64,000 nt of DNA, from assembly GCF_001183605.1 (NCBI RefSeq), contig NZ_LFXJ01000002.1, positions 250,501 to 314,500 of the forward strand, in the 5' to 3' direction. This document shows, piece after piece, positions 1-8,493 of the stretch. The notes under the pieces were generated by a model. That model did not search any database. It saw nothing but the letters and a program-made list of their open reading frames with translations, and was not told the DNA's origin. Each line of letters starts with the position of its first letter. Within the stretch, counting starts at the first letter, position 1. The translations under genes and the position numbers were made by a program. This DNA comes from Lysinibacillus xylanilyticus (GTDB lineage Bacteria > Bacillota > Bacilli > Bacillales_A > Planococcaceae).

Positions 1-26
1 TTGATGTAGGCTCAAGCTATTTAAGT

Positions 27-338
27 ACGCTTAAACAAAAAGTCCCATATAACAAAATCTGAGTATCGCCGACCTTGACTTCCGATGTCGATGTAACAAA
101 TAACAGTGTACAAATGGGTTAAACATTATTTTCGTGAGGCAGAAAATTATACTCTAAACAATAGACAATGTATTCTTTATGTGGAAAGACATTATAAATA
201 TAAATTGCTTTATATTTCCCTGAATGTCCAAGCATAAGTACAACTGACGAAAGCATGCTGAAATAAAAACTGCTCATGCTAACGGAATAACCAACGTCTT
301 CTGTGCTGATCACATAAAAATAAAGAAGAGGTATTTGC
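27..338 (-). pseudogene. Relic of an ABC exporter permease (degenerate paralogue of the gene at 1462-3096)
   Basis: The minus strand encodes scattered pieces of the C-terminal half of the large permease further right. The stretch LMLGHSGKYKA followed by IYNVFP matches the intact protein closely, and so do the DNA blocks around the GTACGCTTAA end and the ATAACAAATRACRGTGTACA segment. Blocks that are far apart in the intact gene lie next to each other here, so the copy has internal deletions and no usable frame. The left end may continue outside the window. I infer a decayed duplicate rather than a functional short membrane protein. Confidence 0.7.
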
Positions 339-716
339 ATGCAAATTATTATTTCCAACAGCTCAAAAGAACCGATTTATGAGCAAATTTATACTCAAAT
401 CAAAAAGCTAATTTTATCAGGTGAATTACAAGAGGGGCAGTCATTGCCGTCTATGCGACAGCTTGCAAAGGATTTAGAAATTAGCGTTATTACTACAAAA
501 CGCGCTTATGAAGAGCTAGAGAAAAACGGATTTATTTATTCTATTGTGGGGAAAGGTTCGTTCATCTCAGAACAAAATAAGGAAATGATGAGAGAAAGAA
601 AAGTAAAGGTAATCGAAGAAAATCTATTGATTGCCATTCAAAATGCTAAAGAAATGAACATTGGCTTAGCAGAGCTCAAAGAAATGCTGACACTAGTGTA
701 TTCAGAGGATGAGTGA
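339..716 (+). CDS. GntR/YtrA-family transcriptional regulator
   Basis: This 125-residue protein has an N-terminal winged helix (residues about 10-75: EPIYEQIYTQIKKLI, then PSMRQLAKDL and TTKRAYEELEKNGF) and a short helical tail, the usual size for the YtrA subfamily, which lacks a large effector domain. A ribosome site (AGAAGAGG) precedes the ATG. YtrA proteins normally repress their own operon of an ABC ATPase and ABC-2 permeases acting on cell-envelope antibiotics. Here the following ATPase gene is nearly gone, so the regulator and the permease at 827 are what remains. Confidence 0.88.
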   Translation: MQIIISNSSKEPIYEQIYTQIKKLILSGELQEGQSLPSMRQLAKDLEISVITTKRAYEELEKNGFIYSIVGKGSFISEQNKEMMRERKVKVIEENLLIAIQNAKEMNIGLAELKEMLTLVYSEDE

Positions 717-732
717 AGGAGACAACTGCTAA

Positions 733-801
733 ATTCGTGTGGTGAATATATTTAGAGATGCGGTTATTGTGAAAAGGTCTATCCTCGAAGACAGTATGTA
801 A
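733..801 (+). pseudogene. Probable 3' stub of a deleted ABC ATPase gene
   Basis: After the GntR stop there is a good ribosome site (AAGGAGA at about 716-722) but no start codon follows. A short open frame ends in DAVIVKRSILEDSM-stop, which resembles the extreme C-terminus of YtrB/BcrA-type ATPases (pattern R-x-[ST]-[IL]-E-D-x-M). In this operon type the ATPase gene sits exactly here, between regulator and permease. I infer an internal deletion that removed nearly all of it. The stub is short, so the assignment is tentative. Confidence 0.35.
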
Positions 802-826
802 TATACGAAAAAAGGAAGGTAATTGG

Positions 827-1438
827 ATGATTAACCTTATACTTAAGGATTTTTTAATACAAAAGAAATTAATTTTATTTTACATTGCTACTATAATAAT
901 CTACTTATTGGCAGGTGTACCCCTAATATTTTTGGGATTTCTTTATAGTGTAATATATATACTAAATGCTTTCGCTTACGATGAAAAAGACAATGCTAAT
1001 ATTTTGCTCAATTCTCTGCCATATACGAGAAAGGAAATTGTCAGTTCAAAATATATAGGTTCACTAATATTTACAACATTATTTATTTTCATGATTTACG
1101 TGGGGGATTTCCTCATAAATGGAAAAGGGGATCTTTTTATTTGGAAAGAAATGTTGCTTATTATTGGTCTAGTTATGGTCGCTATATCATTCATGTTTCC
1201 AATCTCCTATAAATTTAAAACGCAATATTTATTGATTGCTTCAGGTGTTTTATTTGGTATTTATATGTTAACAATTAATTTACTAGTTCCTATAAATGAT
1301 ATATTAAGAGAACTAACACGAAAGTTCTTGACTCTACAAGAAACGCAAATGTATTTTGTAGCTAGCATTACGGTTGCTATTTTATATATTGGGTCGTGGC
1401 TACTATCTATTCGTATATATGAAAGAAAAGCTTTTTAA
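827..1438 (+). CDS. ABC-2 type transporter permease, YtrC/D-like
   Basis: This 203-residue integral membrane protein has about six hydrophobic segments. The motif YDEKDNANILLNSLPYTRKE near residue 60 is typical of ABC-2 permeases found with YtrA regulators (a conserved LNSLPxSR between the second and third membrane segments). AAGGAAGG lies seven bases before the ATG. It would form the channel of an exporter, but its cognate ATPase seems deleted upstream, so it may be orphaned or may borrow another ATPase. The gene itself is intact. Confidence 0.8.
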   Translation: MINLILKDFLIQKKLILFYIATIIIYLLAGVPLIFLGFLYSVIYILNAFAYDEKDNANILLNSLPYTRKEIVSSKYIGSLIFTTLFIFMIYVGDFLINGKGDLFIWKEMLLIIGLVMVAISFMFPISYKFKTQYLLIASGVLFGIYMLTINLLVPINDILRELTRKFLTLQETQMYFVASITVAILYIGSWLLSIRIYERKAF

Positions 1439-1441
1439 AAT

Positions 1442-1473
1442 AAAACGGCTTGAGCTCAGGCTCAGGCCGTTTT
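1442..1473. terminator. Bidirectional terminator between convergent permease genes
   Basis: A 14-bp stem (AAAACGGCTTGAGC paired with GCTCAGGCCGTTTT, one wobble) has A and T runs at its ends and lies between the convergent stops. Confidence 0.75.
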
Positions 1474-3096
1474 CGTACGCTTAAAAGCAAGCTTCCATAG
1501 AACGAAATTCGTGATGACAAGCACGAATAAGTAAATAATTGCCCCATAAGTAGTATGAGTAGTTAGGAAGTAATGCAGTGCCGCTAGAGCCCCTAATGGG
1601 ATAAGCAATATAAGAGTTTTCCAGCTCTGACCATCGCCAACTTCATTATAGGGCTTTGTGAAAGGAATTTTGCTTCCGAAGCCGACATAACAAATGACGG
1701 TGTACATGAAGCTTGTTACTAAAACAATCAATAAATCTGGGATAATTCTCGTACCATAAATGAAGCAGAAAATGATGCTTAGAAAGATATACAATGGGAT
1801 ATACAACTTAATCAAAAATGCTTTTAAACTACCTTTTTTCAAGTTTGTATAATCTTTAATTGGAAAGACTTTATAGATCCAAGCTGCTTTATATTTTCCT
1901 GAATGTCCTAGCATAAGCACAGCCGACGGAATAATTAGCATGCTGAAATAAATATTTAAATAGCCCATGCTAACGGCATAATCAACAGTTTCGGACCTTG
2001 AAAAAGAAAACATAAAAATAAATGGAATGACAAAAGAAAATCCTAAAGATGGATATACTTTCAGTTTAAACTCTCGCTCCTGTTTCATCATAAGGGAGGC
2101 GAAGCGGTAGAATGCTCTTTCTTCATTAGTTCTACAAATGATTGTTAACAAAAGCGTTTTAAGTAGATTGTTCTTCTCTTTTTTCGATTTGCTTGTGTTT
2201 AATAGTTTTTGCAGATTACGTTCAAAGGTTGGTATCAGCTTTAGATATAGCCATATCGAGATGATTGGCATGACGACAGCAAATATACTGAAGACCACTG
2301 TAAATATAGAGTTGTCACCGTGTAGCAGTAACTCATAAGGAGCGGAAAACCACATAGGAATTAGAAAAATACTCCACCAATGAAACACTACCACCATATC
2401 AAAATTAACGAATTCGAAGGACCTAATAAGAACTTGATAGCCAATCATCAACATTAATGATAATCCGATTTGTACATAATTGATGATGTCTTTCAGTTTT
2501 TCTCCGTCAAAAAATCTTAAAATAGTAATATATAAAATAGCGGTTAAAACAACAATAAAAATATTAATTAAAACTAGTAAGACCACAGTTAAAAGAAAGA
2601 ATACAATTCCTTGATTATATAGGCCCACCATAAGAGGGATGGCAGTAAATGCGATAGTTAAATACGTCAAGTAGATGAAAATATGCATAAATTTGGCCGC
2701 ATTGATCGTTCTAGCAGAGATAGGCTTGGTCGATAGGATACTTCTGTCCCGTACATCCAAAAGTACCGAAGAAAAATCGGAAATCAATGTTGTCATGATG
2801 ATAAAAATAATCATTGCATAAGCAATACTCATCTGGAAAAGATAGTTTTGACCAATTCCCATAAAAGGAATTAACATAAGTCCTATTAGAACATAAATCC
2901 ATAAAGATTTGATGTAGCCACTTTTTTGCTCTTCCTTGTTTTTATTTGATGCTTGGTTAAATATTGTCGGTACTTTACGCTCATCCATTGTTAGTTTAAT
3001 ATGGAGGATCTTTCTCATGATCTCGTAATCGATGCCCATTTTCACAAAAACAAATTGAATCTTATCAAGTAGTTGAAGCGTTTTGAAATCTTTCAT
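1462..3096 (-). CDS. Large ABC exporter permease subunit
   Basis: This protein of about 544 residues has a cytoplasmic N-terminal region (about 75 residues) and roughly ten to twelve membrane segments. It lies directly downstream of, and overlaps, the ATPase gene at 3099, so the two form one exporter. The first in-frame ATG (3102) sits one base after the Shine-Dalgarno sequence AGAGGT. The second ATG (3096) is seven bases from it and is the likelier start. A decayed copy of the 3' half lies at the left edge of the window. The substrate is unknown; the length exceeds typical ABC-2 permeases (about 250-400 residues). Confidence 0.82.
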   Translation of the reverse strand: MKDFKTLQLLDKIQFVFVKMGIDYEIMRKILHIKLTMDERKVPTIFNQASNKNKEEQKSGYIKSLWIYVLIGLMLIPFMGIGQNYLFQMSIAYAMIIFIIMTTLISDFSSVLLDVRDRSILSTKPISARTINAAKFMHIFIYLTYLTIAFTAIPLMVGLYNQGIVFFLLTVVLLVLINIFIVVLTAILYITILRFFDGEKLKDIINYVQIGLSLMLMIGYQVLIRSFEFVNFDMVVVFHWWSIFLIPMWFSAPYELLLHGDNSIFTVVFSIFAVVMPIISIWLYLKLIPTFERNLQKLLNTSKSKKEKNNLLKTLLLTIICRTNEERAFYRFASLMMKQEREFKLKVYPSLGFSFVIPFIFMFSFSRSETVDYAVSMGYLNIYFSMLIIPSAVLMLGHSGKYKAAWIYKVFPIKDYTNLKKGSLKAFLIKLYIPLYIFLSIIFCFIYGTRIIPDLLIVLVTSFMYTVICYVGFGSKIPFTKPYNEVGDGQSWKTLILLIPLGALAALHYFLTTHTTYGAIIYLFVLVITNFVLWKLAFKRTKTA

Positions 3097-3098
3097 GA

Positions 3099-3875
3099 TC
3101 ATACCTCTTGCACAATTGAAACGAATTTCTCACCAATTTCCTGATGATCATGGAAGCCTGTCAATTGGTTGAAAATCTTTTCCAGAGTTCCTTCGGTATT
3201 GTCTGCCTGTAGTTGGGCAAATGTCCCATCAGCAGCAATTTTCCCATCATTCAGCAGGATGATGCGACTACTGATTTTTTCGACAACATCCATGATATGA
3301 GAGGAATAAAATATTGTTTTTCCTTGGGCAGCCAGTTGAGTCAAAATTTCTTTGAAGATCATCACACTATTCGCATCTAATCCATTGATTGGTTCATCTA
3401 AAAATAACAAATCAGGATTATGTATAAGGCTAGCGATAATCAATAGCTTTTGCCGCATTCCTTTTGAATAAGAAGATATCCTTGAATGATACGCTTCTCC
3501 AACACCAAATAACTCCATTAAGGATTTTGATTTATCAGCAGCGACTTCTAATTCAAGGCCATAAAGCTGGCCGATGAAGGTTAAATACTCATAACCAGTT
3601 AAATTATCATAAACATCTGCTATTTCTGGTACATAGCCAATTCTCCGTCTATATTCAATGCTGTCATTTCCGATATTCTCTCCGAAAAGCTTAATTTCTC
3701 CACCGTAATCGCCTTCGATTCCTAAAATGATTTTGACAGTGGTACTTTTACCTGCACCATTCGGACCGATATAACCAATTATTTCTCCTCTCGAGACGTG
3801 CAAGTCGATTCCTTTTAATATCTCCTTACTACCATAACTCTTCGTCAAATTCGTAATCGTGAAGATTTCTTCCAT
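3099..3875 (-). CDS. ABC transporter ATP-binding protein (exporter type)
   Basis: The 258-residue ATPase has Walker A GPNGAGKST (residues 37-45), a signature YSKGMRQKL, Walker B LLFLDEPINGLD and a switch histidine in YSSHIMD. The family couples ATP hydrolysis to export through the partner permease, here the gene overlapping its stop codon by the ATGA junction. AAAGGAG lies seven bases upstream of the ATG. A 7-bp inverted repeat (GGCGGTA-N10-TACCGCC, 3909-3932) in the upstream region might be a regulator site, but no cognate regulator is adjacent. Confidence 0.9.
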   Translation of the reverse strand: MEEIFTITNLTKSYGSKEILKGIDLHVSRGEIIGYIGPNGAGKSTTVKIILGIEGDYGGEIKLFGENIGNDSIEYRRRIGYVPEIADVYDNLTGYEYLTFIGQLYGLELEVAADKSKSLMELFGVGEAYHSRISSYSKGMRQKLLIIASLIHNPDLLFLDEPINGLDANSVMIFKEILTQLAAQGKTIFYSSHIMDVVEKISSRIILLNDGKIAADGTFAQLQADNTEGTLEKIFNQLTGFHDHQEIGEKFVSIVQEV

Positions 3876-4071
3876 GTTGCAACTCCTTTCTGTTGATCCT
3901 ACATTAACGGCGGTAATTCATCTGGTACCGCCTGTAAAAGCCCAATCGATGGAGGATGAAGAAAACCCCCCCTCTGATTAAAGTTCACTTTATCTTATGT
4001 TTAGTGTAATTGATTTAGATAAAATATCCATAAATATAATGTAACATATAATAAATGGGGTAATATTCCTA

Positions 4072-4290
4072 TTTTTAGAGAAACAGTTGCAGCAAATGAT
4101 TTTACTGCTTGATCCACATTGTATCGTTTTAGGAGGAGGCTTTTTTAATCATCATCCTAAAATTATTGACTATATTAAAGAAGCGATTAAGCAGGGCTTT
4201 GTAGGGACACCTTTTGCAGGGAAGGAACAAATCATTGAAAGTAGCATTCATAAAGGTGAAGCGGGTCTTTACGGAGCAACGATAAAATAA
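4072..4290 (+). pseudogene. C-terminal fragment of a ROK-family sugar kinase/repressor
   Basis: The frame encodes only about 70 residues: LLLDPHCIVLGGGFF, then a tail ending in GEAGLYGAT. These are the last sheet and helices of the ROK fold (glucokinase/fructokinase/NagC class). The ATP-binding and sugar-binding N-terminal 220 or so residues are absent, and a stop (TAA at 4042) closes the frame upstream. No ribosome site precedes the TTG at 4087. It is read as a 5'-truncated remnant. Confidence 0.75.
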
Positions 4291-4291
4291 C

Positions 4292-4333
4292 AAAATGCAG
4301 TAAACAAATGAACGTTTGTTTGCTGCATTTTTC
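4292..4333 (+). terminator. Rho-independent terminator
   Basis: An inverted repeat AAATGCAGTAAACAAA / TTTGTTTGCTGCATTT is followed by a T-rich tail, just after the ROK fragment. Confidence 0.8.
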
Positions 4334-4390
4334 TATTAATAATTTTAAAGGATACGAAGGTGTAATTTACGTAGGTTAAGGAAGGGAAGC

Positions 4391-4717
4391 GGATATATCA
4401 ATTAAGCCTCGGCATAATTGCGTCCGGAATCGGCTTTGTGTTTAGGCCTGCAGATGTTTTTTGCGCGAAAGCGAAGCGTCAGCAGCAGATGTTTTTTGCG
4501 CGAAAGCGAAGCGACAGCAGCAGATGTTTTTTTGTGCGAAAGCGAAGCGACAGCAACAGATGTTTTTTTGTGCGAAAGCGAAGCGACAGCAACAACATGA
4601 GGGCCGACATGATGTCGGTCATTTCGGTAATGCTACAGGACGTGGCTCTTTACCGATGCAGGTCAGTTAGCCGTTATCGTATGGATGCGATAACGGCTAT
4701 GACATCCCCGGAGGCTT
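4391..4717 (+). repeat. Dispersed intergenic repeat A, copy A1 (carries a tandem array)
   Basis: This GC-richer segment has no credible gene. It matches, as the reverse complement, the repeats at 23763-23995, 28011-28219 and 41560-41728. Shared blocks include GGCATAATTGCGTCCGGAAT, ATCGGCTTTGTGYTTAGGCC, GGTCAGTTAGCCGTTATCG and CCGGAGGCTTTA. Several self-complementary pieces would fold into hairpins, for instance GCCGACATGATGTCGGT and ATCGTATGGATGCGATAACG. The tandem array at 4451-4592 sits inside it. Confidence 0.8.
4451..4592 (+). repeat. Tandem array of four 35-36 bp GC-rich units
   Basis: Four head-to-tail units start at 4451, 4486, 4521 and 4557. Each reads CAGATG, a T run, then G[CT]GCGAAAGCGAAGCG[TA]CAGCA. 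There are no unique spacers, so this is not CRISPR. The same core occurs singly or in pairs at 25323-25382, 40935-40998, 44440-44495 and 48646-48667, and in a longer inverted form at 41624-41670 and 44330-44370. Confidence 0.9.
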
Positions 4718-4722
4718 TAACC

Positions 4723-5820
4723 TTAACGAATGCGTTTCTCTGTTTCTAAGTCAAAGAAATGAACGCGTGACATGTCAAATAGTAGATGTGCGACCTGACC
4801 TTGTGTGATTTTTGTATCGGAGTTCACCCGCGCGATATAAGGCTGACCATTTAACTGCGCATGTAACATCAGCTCAGCACCTGTTAATTCTGATACTTCA
4901 ATATTCGCGTCAACTGCTGTGAAGAACGGTTCAGGATTTACAGAAGATTTTTCATAAATATGCTCTGGTCGAATGCCAAGAAGCAGTTCTTTTTGTAAAT
5001 AACCTCGTTCTTTTAATAATTTACTTTTTTCTGCTGGAATAGTTAGCGTAATATCATTAATTTGAATCCCGTTTTCTTGGAATACTCCTTTAAAGAAGTT
5101 CATTGATGGTGAGCCGATAAAGCCGCCAACAAATTTGTTCTCTGGTGTTCCATATACTTCTTCAGGTGTCCCGATTTGTTGAACTATACCATCCTTCATT
5201 ACAACGAGACGAGTGGCCATTGTCATTGCTTCTGTCTGATCGTGTGTTACATAAATAGTAGTCGTTTTTAATCGTTGGTGAAGTTTTGTAATTTCAGCGC
5301 GCATTTGTACGCGAAGCTTTGCATCTAAATTGGACAGAGGCTCGTCCATTAAGAAAATATTTGCATCGCGGACGATTGCTCGACCAAGCGCTACACGTTG
5401 ACGCTGCCCACCTGATAGAGCTTTCGGTTTGCGATCTAAATACTTTTCTAAATCGAGAATTGCAGCTGCATTGTGGACACGCTCTTTTATTTCCTGCTTA
5501 GAAAACTTGCGAAGCTTTAAGCCAAATGCCATATTATCGTATACTGTCATATGTGGATATAGTGCGTAGTTTTGGAAAACCATCGCGATATCTCGATCCT
5601 TAGAAGGTACATTGTTCATTTTCTTGCCATCTATTAAAAAATCACCAGACGAAATTTCCTCTAAGCCGGCAATCATTCGTAATGTTGTCGATTTCCCACA
5701 ACCGGAAGGCCCAACAAGTACAATAAACTCCCGATCTTGAATCGCTAAATTAAAGTCAGATACAGCTGTTACACCGCCATCATATGTTTTAATAATATTT
5801 TTAAGTATGATTTTTTCCAT
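4723..5820 (-). CDS. ugpC: Sugar ABC importer ATPase, UgpC/MsmX family
   Basis: The 365-residue protein has the length of Bacillus MsmX. It carries Walker A GPSGCGKST (37-45), signature LSGGQRQRVALGRA, Walker B IFLMDEPLSNLDAKLR, the switch THDQTEAMTMA, and a C-terminal TOBE-type regulatory region (RPEHIYE, then ELMLHA). MsmX-type ATPases energise several carbohydrate or glycerol-3-phosphate importers in trans, which fits the absence of permease genes here. The frame opens 24 codons further upstream, but AAAGGGG lies before the ATG at 5820 and this start matches the family. The PucR-type regulator fragment lies just upstream. Confidence 0.9.
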   Translation of the reverse strand: MEKIILKNIIKTYDGGVTAVSDFNLAIQDREFIVLVGPSGCGKSTTLRMIAGLEEISSGDFLIDGKKMNNVPSKDRDIAMVFQNYALYPHMTVYDNMAFGLKLRKFSKQEIKERVHNAAAILDLEKYLDRKPKALSGGQRQRVALGRAIVRDANIFLMDEPLSNLDAKLRVQMRAEITKLHQRLKTTTIYVTHDQTEAMTMATRLVVMKDGIVQQIGTPEEVYGTPENKFVGGFIGSPSMNFFKGVFQENGIQINDITLTIPAEKSKLLKERGYLQKELLLGIRPEHIYEKSSVNPEPFFTAVDANIEVSELTGAELMLHAQLNGQPYIARVNSDTKITQGQVAHLLFDMSRVHFFDLETEKRIR

Positions 5821-5904
5821 GTTTATAAGCCCCTTTGTTCGTTTTTTTAAGTGTATAAAAGTGCAGGGGGAAACTAAATATTTAAAATGCATAATTTTCA
5901 GTCG

Positions 5905-6477
5905 TTATTTTTGTGCATTTTGTAATTTTGATCGAAGAAAGCTAGCAATATAGACGAGTATAGCGCCGTCTATATTTTTAGTAGAAATATTTGTTGTTTC
6001 TTGAAATTTTACTAAACGGTATTTAAGCGTATTACGATGTATATGTAGTTTCTTTGATGTCAAAGAAATATTTAAACCATATACGTAAAATATCTTGACT
6101 GTATCAAACAACTCCATATCAGACTGCAAAGGTATTAAAATTTGTTCTTCTATAAATTTCAATATGGAAGCAGGCATTTGTTGCGTTAATAAAATAGGGA
6201 ATATCGTTTCAAATGAATAAAATTGTTCAGCATTTTTATAATGTAAGCATTCCTCAAACCATTGAGCTTCTCGTTGGAACTTACTTGGGAATTGCTTATT
6301 TATTTCATAAGCTTCGCCTTGATACAAGTGAATTTGAACGAAAAAATCTGTTTCAATTGTGCTAATAAGTGCAATAAAATCTCCCTTTTTATTAATCGAA
6401 CTATCCATAGTCTCAATTAATAGAAAGCGATTTGTGGCAACCTGAAGTAATACCGTATCTTGCTGGAAAAAATTCAA
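5905..6477 (-). CDS. PucR/CdaR-type helix-turn-helix regulator, probably 5'-truncated
   Basis: The C-terminal part carries the PucR-family helix-turn-helix (LNISLTSKKLHIHRNTLKYRLVKFQETT), used by CdaR-like regulators of carbon and purine genes. Family members next to sugar ATPase genes are nearer 290 residues; this frame gives 190 from a TTG with no clear ribosome site. The frame stays open upstream through about 6660 and still looks family-like for some 40 residues (ARVIQLIFLNDNPPAEELKE), then runs into a hairpin at 6632-6672 without a start codon. The N-terminus therefore appears lost or replaced. Confidence 0.65.
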   Translation of the reverse strand: MNFFQQDTVLLQVATNRFLLIETMDSSINKKGDFIALISTIETDFFVQIHLYQGEAYEINKQFPSKFQREAQWFEECLHYKNAEQFYSFETIFPILLTQQMPASILKFIEEQILIPLQSDMELFDTVKIFYVYGLNISLTSKKLHIHRNTLKYRLVKFQETTNISTKNIDGAILVYIASFLRSKLQNAQK

Positions 6478-6631
6478 AGTAGCTTCTTTTAATTCTTCAG
6501 CAGGAGGATTATCATTTAAAAAGATTAGCTGAATAACGCGAGCTTTGCTATATGATAGATCCTTTGATTTTCTGTAATCAAATATGACCTGCTTCCTGAT
6601 AAGCAGACAGTAGAAATAATAAAAATATTTT

Positions 6632-6672
6632 AAGCGGTTTGAGCCCTGTATTCCAATGGGCTTAAGCCGTTT
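6632..6672. terminator. Long hairpin, terminator-like
   Basis: AAGCGGTTTGAGCCC pairs with GGGCTTAAGCCGTTT (15 bp with three wobbles) around an 11-base loop. It interrupts the frame leading into the PucR-type gene. Confidence 0.5.
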
Positions 6673-6909
6673 AGTCCTTCTTGGGAATGTTCTTATTTTT
6701 GTTGTCGATGTACGATACAGCCATTTACAATAAGCTGCGCGAGATATACTAGCTATTTCAGTGTAACATTTTGTATTTCAATGAACATTAGGAAGTGTCA
6801 AAACTAATAGAAGGAGAGATCGGAAGAAAGATTGATAATATTCTTGGAGGGTTATCCCATATAATAAAAAGATGGAATATAAAATGTATTTTTAATAATT
6901 TATAATAGG

Positions 6910-6944
6910 TGCAATTCTTCATTTTGAAGGATTGCATTTTTAGT
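6910..6944 (+). terminator. Terminator or attenuator upstream of ddlR
   Basis: TGCAATTCTTC pairs with GAAGGATTGCA, followed by TTTTT. There is no gene immediately upstream on this strand, so premature termination in the ddlR leader is possible. Confidence 0.5.
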
Positions 6945-7040
6945 GAGCAAGACCATACCACTAGGAAGGGAAAATCCTTATACTGTGGACCTTTTGAGTC
7001 AGATACAGTTATGTAAAAATAAAGCAAGGGGGTCAAGGAA

Positions 7041-8489
7041 GTGTTTAATGATTTTAAGCTTATCGATGATCGTCCGGTTTATATTCAATTAAAAGACTAT
7101 TTAAAAGAAATGATAATGAAGGGACACTTGTTGGAGCATCAGAAGCTTCCTTCTACCCGTGAACTTAGTAAATTATTATCGATCAGTAGAAATACGGTAC
7201 TGAATGCATATGCAGATTTAGAGCAAGAGGGCATTATTTATGCAGTGAAAGGAAAAGGGAATTTTGTAGGGAAAGTCGAAACGTTGAAAGCTTCATCTAT
7301 CGAATTTAATTGGAAGGAGAGGCTTAATAACGTTACCTTGTTAGCTGATGAATTCGATTTAATGAAGCAAGATATTCATTGGGAAAAAGGCATGATTTCC
7401 TTCAATAGTATTGCCCCCGAAGAAAAGCTTTTTGATGTTGAAAATTTTAAAAGAGCTTTTCTGACCCGGATGTCCCTTGAAGGAGATATCGTTTTGAATT
7501 ATGGATACGCAAAGGGCTATAAACCTTTAATCGAGTACCTTCTTCACTATATGGAAATGAAGGGTGTAGATATCTCCAATAAGGATATTTTGATTACGAA
7601 TGGCTTTACCGAGGGACTGGATATTTTATTATCTTCCTTAGCAAAAAAATCTGGACGTGTTATTTGCGAAAATCCTACTCACCATGCAGCATTAAAGCTT
7701 TTTCGCCTGCATGGATTTGATATTCACGGAATTGATATGAAAGATGACGGTATCGATATTGAACAAGTTGAGAAAAGCTTATCGGAAAAGGAATTTGATT
7801 TTGCCTACTTAATCCCGTCCTATCATAATCCGACAGGTATTGTTACATCCTCTGAAAAAAGAGCTGAAATTATTAGGCTTTTTTCACAATATCAAATTCC
7901 GATTGTGGAAGATGGCTTTAATGAGGAATTACTTTATTCAGGCTCGCATTTAGCACCGCTAATGACTTTTATCGGTGAAGGCAACAATATTATTTATATC
8001 AGTAGCTTTTCTAAAATTCTTTTTCCGGGCTTACGTGTCGGGTGGATATTAGCTGATAAGGAGCTCATCCACTGTCTGGAAAGTATGAAAAGAGCACGTA
8101 CTATTCATACATCGACACTAGATCAGGCTGTGCTTTATCAATATTTACAGGATGGTTATTTTGAAAAATATTTAAAAAAGGCCAAGTTCGTATATAAGAA
8201 AAAATATGAACTAGCCCGTCAAGCTTGCAATCAATACATTCCTTTTAAAAGAATGACAGGGGATGGTGGACTTCATCTCTTTATTGAGCTAAAAGAAGGA
8301 ATGGATGCTCGTACACTATTAAAAAAGTGCTATCAAAGGGGAGTTGTTTTTTATCCTGGTGATGTATTTTACAGCAATGGCGAAGGCAGTAACACATTTC
8401 GCTTAGGATTTTCTCGGCTAAAAGAAGAGGATATTGTGCGTGGTATTAAGATTATTGGTGATACCTTGAAAAATGAAATGGGGAGTTGA
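7041..8489 (+). CDS. ddlR: MocR-family regulator, DdlR-like (GntR winged helix plus aminotransferase fold)
   Basis: The 482-residue protein has a GntR-type winged helix (residues 10-75, with PSTRELSKLLSISRNTVLNAY) and a fold-type I aminotransferase-like domain with the PLP-lysine motif SSFSKILFPGLRVG (lysine near residue 325). It starts at GTG 7041 behind AAGGGGG. Its stop lies four bases before ddl. DdlR of Brevibacillus and Clostridioides is a MocR regulator that controls an adjacent D-alanine-D-alanine ligase gene; this arrangement fits that role. The name rests on context and family, not on a demonstrated effector. Confidence 0.85.
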   Translation: MFNDFKLIDDRPVYIQLKDYLKEMIMKGHLLEHQKLPSTRELSKLLSISRNTVLNAYADLEQEGIIYAVKGKGNFVGKVETLKASSIEFNWKERLNNVTLLADEFDLMKQDIHWEKGMISFNSIAPEEKLFDVENFKRAFLTRMSLEGDIVLNYGYAKGYKPLIEYLLHYMEMKGVDISNKDILITNGFTEGLDILLSSLAKKSGRVICENPTHHAALKLFRLHGFDIHGIDMKDDGIDIEQVEKSLSEKEFDFAYLIPSYHNPTGIVTSSEKRAEIIRLFSQYQIPIVEDGFNEELLYSGSHLAPLMTFIGEGNNIIYISSFSKILFPGLRVGWILADKELIHCLESMKRARTIHTSTLDQAVLYQYLQDGYFEKYLKKAKFVYKKKYELARQACNQYIPFKRMTGDGGLHLFIELKEGMDARTLLKKCYQRGVVFYPGDVFYSNGEGSNTFRLGFSRLKEEDIVRGIKIIGDTLKNEMGS

Positions 8490-8493
8490 ACAT

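Larger units (their letters stand above)
6478..7040. other. Intergenic stretch between the PucR-type gene and ddlR
   Basis: No convincing gene is seen. It holds the remnant 5' coding sequence of the PucR-type gene (to about 6630), the stem at 6632-6672, and a terminator-like hairpin at 6910-6944 that could act as an attenuator for the MocR gene at 7041. Confidence 0.5.

Noticed and set aside
3909-3945. T-box-like core TGGTACCGCC with an upstream pairing GGCGGTA
   Set aside because: The rest of a T-box leader (specifier stem, AG-bulge, terminator and aminoacyl-related gene) is absent; it is more simply an inverted repeat near the ABC promoter.
4451-4592. Possible CRISPR array
   Set aside because: The units are directly adjacent with no unique spacers, and no cas genes are present.
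4418-4749. Three overlapping open frames of 60-103 codons in the plus strand, rich in Arg, Lys and Cys
   Set aside because: They are open only because the 35-36 bp tandem units lack stops; there is no ribosome site and the product is a translated repeat.
6832-6865. TTGATA and TATAAT upstream of ddlR as a promoter
   Set aside because: The spacer is 22 bases, too long for a sigma-A promoter; the true promoter is not identified.
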